Shown here: one piece after another, positions 61,865-64,000 of the stretch
How the letters are laid out: every line of letters begins with the position of its first letter
How positions within the stretch are numbered: position 1 is the first letter of the stretch
Source of the DNA: Plectrocnemia conspersa
Taxonomy: Eukaryota; Arthropoda; Insecta; Trichoptera; Polycentropodidae
DNA: 64,000 nt
Assembly: GCA_009617715.1 (NCBI GenBank)
Contig: VTFK01000189.1
Span: 310,001 to 374,000 of the forward strand
Reading direction: 5' to 3'
The notes under the pieces: model-generated
Told to the model about the DNA's origin: nothing
The model's database searches: none
The model's input: the letters and a program-made list of their open reading frames with translations, nothing else
Translations under genes and position numbers: made by a program

Positions 61865-64000
61865 ATAAATATAGTATACTAGCTACAGAAATATTTATTT
61901 TTATCTAATTTAATATAATAAGAGGAGAACAGAGGGTTTTGCCAAAAGCATCGGCATAAAAAGGGATCGGCTTTGATGAAAAGGTTGAGATTAGATATCA
62001 TAAACTTTATTTGTTATGATCGCCACAATGGTCCGTACTAAAATGTAACGATCTTAATAAAAAATGTAAGGGAGAAGTATAAATTTTGTACGACAAGGGA
62101 TGAAAGCGAATGTGATGTATGGATGTTAATTATTTAAATTAGAAAAAACCATTTCCGTATGTTCAAAACGGCTATAAATTATTTTGTAATAGTAACGGTT
62201 AATTAACTGTTTAGATTAAAGCATCCTGTAAATCGAAAAGGTATTTAAACAATTATATTATCAATGAGATTAGAGGAATCTATGTTAATATATTTTGAGG
62301 TAATCGATTAGGTTACACAAAGACATCAAGGCGATTTGATGGCATATGTTTAAAATGTCTTTTAGATTAGGAACATCTTCGATAACACCATTAGAGGAGA
62401 ATTAAGATTGAGTTTTTATAATGATATGATTTTTGTAAACAAGTAGCAAGATTATCATAAATTATATAAAAATATTAGTCTATATTTTATATTGAAATAT
62501 TATTAATAATAAAAATACACAAACCAATATCAGCAAATACCGCAGAACAATCAGATACAGTAGTATTTACCTGTAACAAAAAAATAATTCATAATTAAAA
62601 TATAATTTAAGGCATTAATTTGACGTTAATTATTAATGTTATTCGAATCAAAATATTATTTTCAGATTAGAAAAATGTATAAGTATTTTATGTAACATTG
62701 CCTTGTACTGTTTTAAATAAATAAAAATACACACAAATATTATACAAATAAAAAGAGGATTGGCTCACGTGGATTATATGTTTCAAATTTATCTTAAAAT
62801 ATACATAATAATATAAAGTTCGCTCTTAAGTTTTTCTATGATTCATAATTATTCAATATATATATTATAATATATAGATGAATTCTAATTATTTATAAAT
62901 CTAATCTACCATATACATTAAAATCTAAAGTTCATACTCACTACATTTATGTTAATAAACAGTAAATGATACTACTGATATATTATGAAAGCACCTTTAT
63001 ATGACATAACCCATTTATTATGCTCATTAGCACCATATATGAATAAAACAGCGTATATTAAGCGCTCTTTAAACAGTTTTGACGCGTTTACGACTTTGAT
63101 GATATATTGTATTTTTTCGGACACACTTTCTGTGTCTGGTTGCATTTCTCTCTCCGTTTGTGTACAAAAAAACGTAATGGCGTCGGTGCTGGGTGTTTAA
63201 AATTACCCAACACCCATAAATTCACTCTTAAATACAACTGCATCCGAAATATCTCTCCGAGAGATCACACTGCAGAGTTTGGGTAACCCTTTACTTTAGA
63301 TGCGCCTAGGAAATGAAGGAAGCCGGCTCTCTTTGTATAAATAAACTGTCATATATAAAAGTTGATGATACTTTAGTAATAGTGGCACAGGGACGCAGGT
63401 GGTTGTCTGGTGAATGGATAAAATGTTTGTCGGTGGATGCAGTATTAAAAACGTGAAAACAATATTTCATATTTTGAAAGGTGCACTGTGAATTATTATA
63501 ATGTATAATAGAAGCTGCAGAATCTAGTTCATGGATTTTTCTCTGTATTGAATTTTTAAATAAACCAATGTCTCAATCAACCTTTCTTCGAATGTTTATT
63601 CCAACTGTGGTTCGTTCGCTTGGAATGCATTCTAGATTTTATCTAAACAATTTGATTTACATAAAGTTTCTCGAGGCTTTATAGCACACATAAACAATTT
63701 AAATTTCTAAATAAATAAATGCAATACATGCAGAATCATTGATAAATATTTTGAGATTCCAGTTTGGATGTCGTTTATATGCAAGTAGTACGAAATACAT
63801 TAAAATAGACTGGAATAAGGAAAAGGTAAGATATTAATAAATTATTTTAGGCTCGGCAGGACAGACAGAATATTTTTTTTTGCATCTATCGCAAATTGCT
63901 CAAAATTCGTGTTTCCAGTAAAAGCTTTACTCATAAAAATAATGTTATTGAAGTTTAAGATAACATTTTATCAAAATAGAGTTCCAAGTTCGTCACTTGC

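Larger units (their letters stand above)
58553..64000. other. Non-coding block
   Basis: AT-rich with small mixed-composition stretches near 59170-59390, 61620-61760, 61940-62120 and 63050-63330. ORFs of 60-71 codons have no motif. Short hairpins occur at 60733-60768 and 61843-61864. No transposon protein or RNA gene was recognised. Confidence 0.6.

Noticed and set aside
1..64000. Known insect microRNAs (let-7, miR-10, iab-4, bantam, miR-9, miR-315 and others)
   Set aside because: Scanned by eye for the mature sequences I know; none found. TTTTGATTGTTTCAGC near 49063 only partly resembles miR-315 and has no hairpin partner.
1..64000. CRISPR arrays, bacterial operons or phage-like modules
   Set aside because: No regularly spaced identical repeats, no Shine-Dalgarno-led gene strings, and the composition and transposons are those of an insect nuclear genome.

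Overview
This window looks like a gene desert from an insect (or at least arthropod) nuclear genome. The background is very AT-rich, with long A/T runs and TA-rich microsatellite-like stretches. No ORF looks like a single-copy host gene, and I recognised no tRNA, rRNA, microRNA, CRISPR array or bacterial-type operon. Every ORF I could assign to a protein family belongs to a transposable element: jockey- and CR1/Daphne-like non-LTR retrotransposons, mariner, piggyBac-like and hAT elements. That mix is typical of insects. I cannot place the species more finely from sequence alone.

Layout. 1-16.9 kb is non-coding, with a small piggyBac-type MITE (7843-8082) and a piggyBac-like right end (13715-13794). 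16.9-21 kb holds a jockey RT fragment, a 5'-truncated and frameshifted FADD-type LINE (18240-20364), and two copies of a ~48-bp palindromic mini-element. A nest of perfect hairpins follows at 21.3 kb. 24.4-26.8 kb holds two related piggyBac-like left ends; the second begins a 1.45-kb internally deleted element. 29.3-30.6 kb is a composite of a BED-finger/hAT-like transposase N-terminus and a decayed jockey RT. 41.5-42.1 kb is a mariner remnant on the minus strand. 53.6-54.2 kb is a hAT transposase remnant containing a perfect 21-bp hairpin. 56.6-58.55 kb is the best-preserved element, a 5'-truncated LINE on the minus strand whose reading frame is broken by a single stop.

Between the elements, short islands of higher GC, high complexity and many CpGs rise out of the AT background, roughly every 3-6 kb. 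They have no convincing coding potential. They resemble conserved non-coding or enhancer DNA around insect developmental genes, but that is inference from composition; cross-species alignment would decide it.

I found no clear new multi-gene system. The most unusual items are the repeated palindromic mini-element, the hairpin inside the hAT remnant, the shared 43-bp repeat spacing at two different piggyBac-like right ends, and the CpG-rich island at 50.9-51.4 kb with an internal duplication and weak promoter-like motifs.
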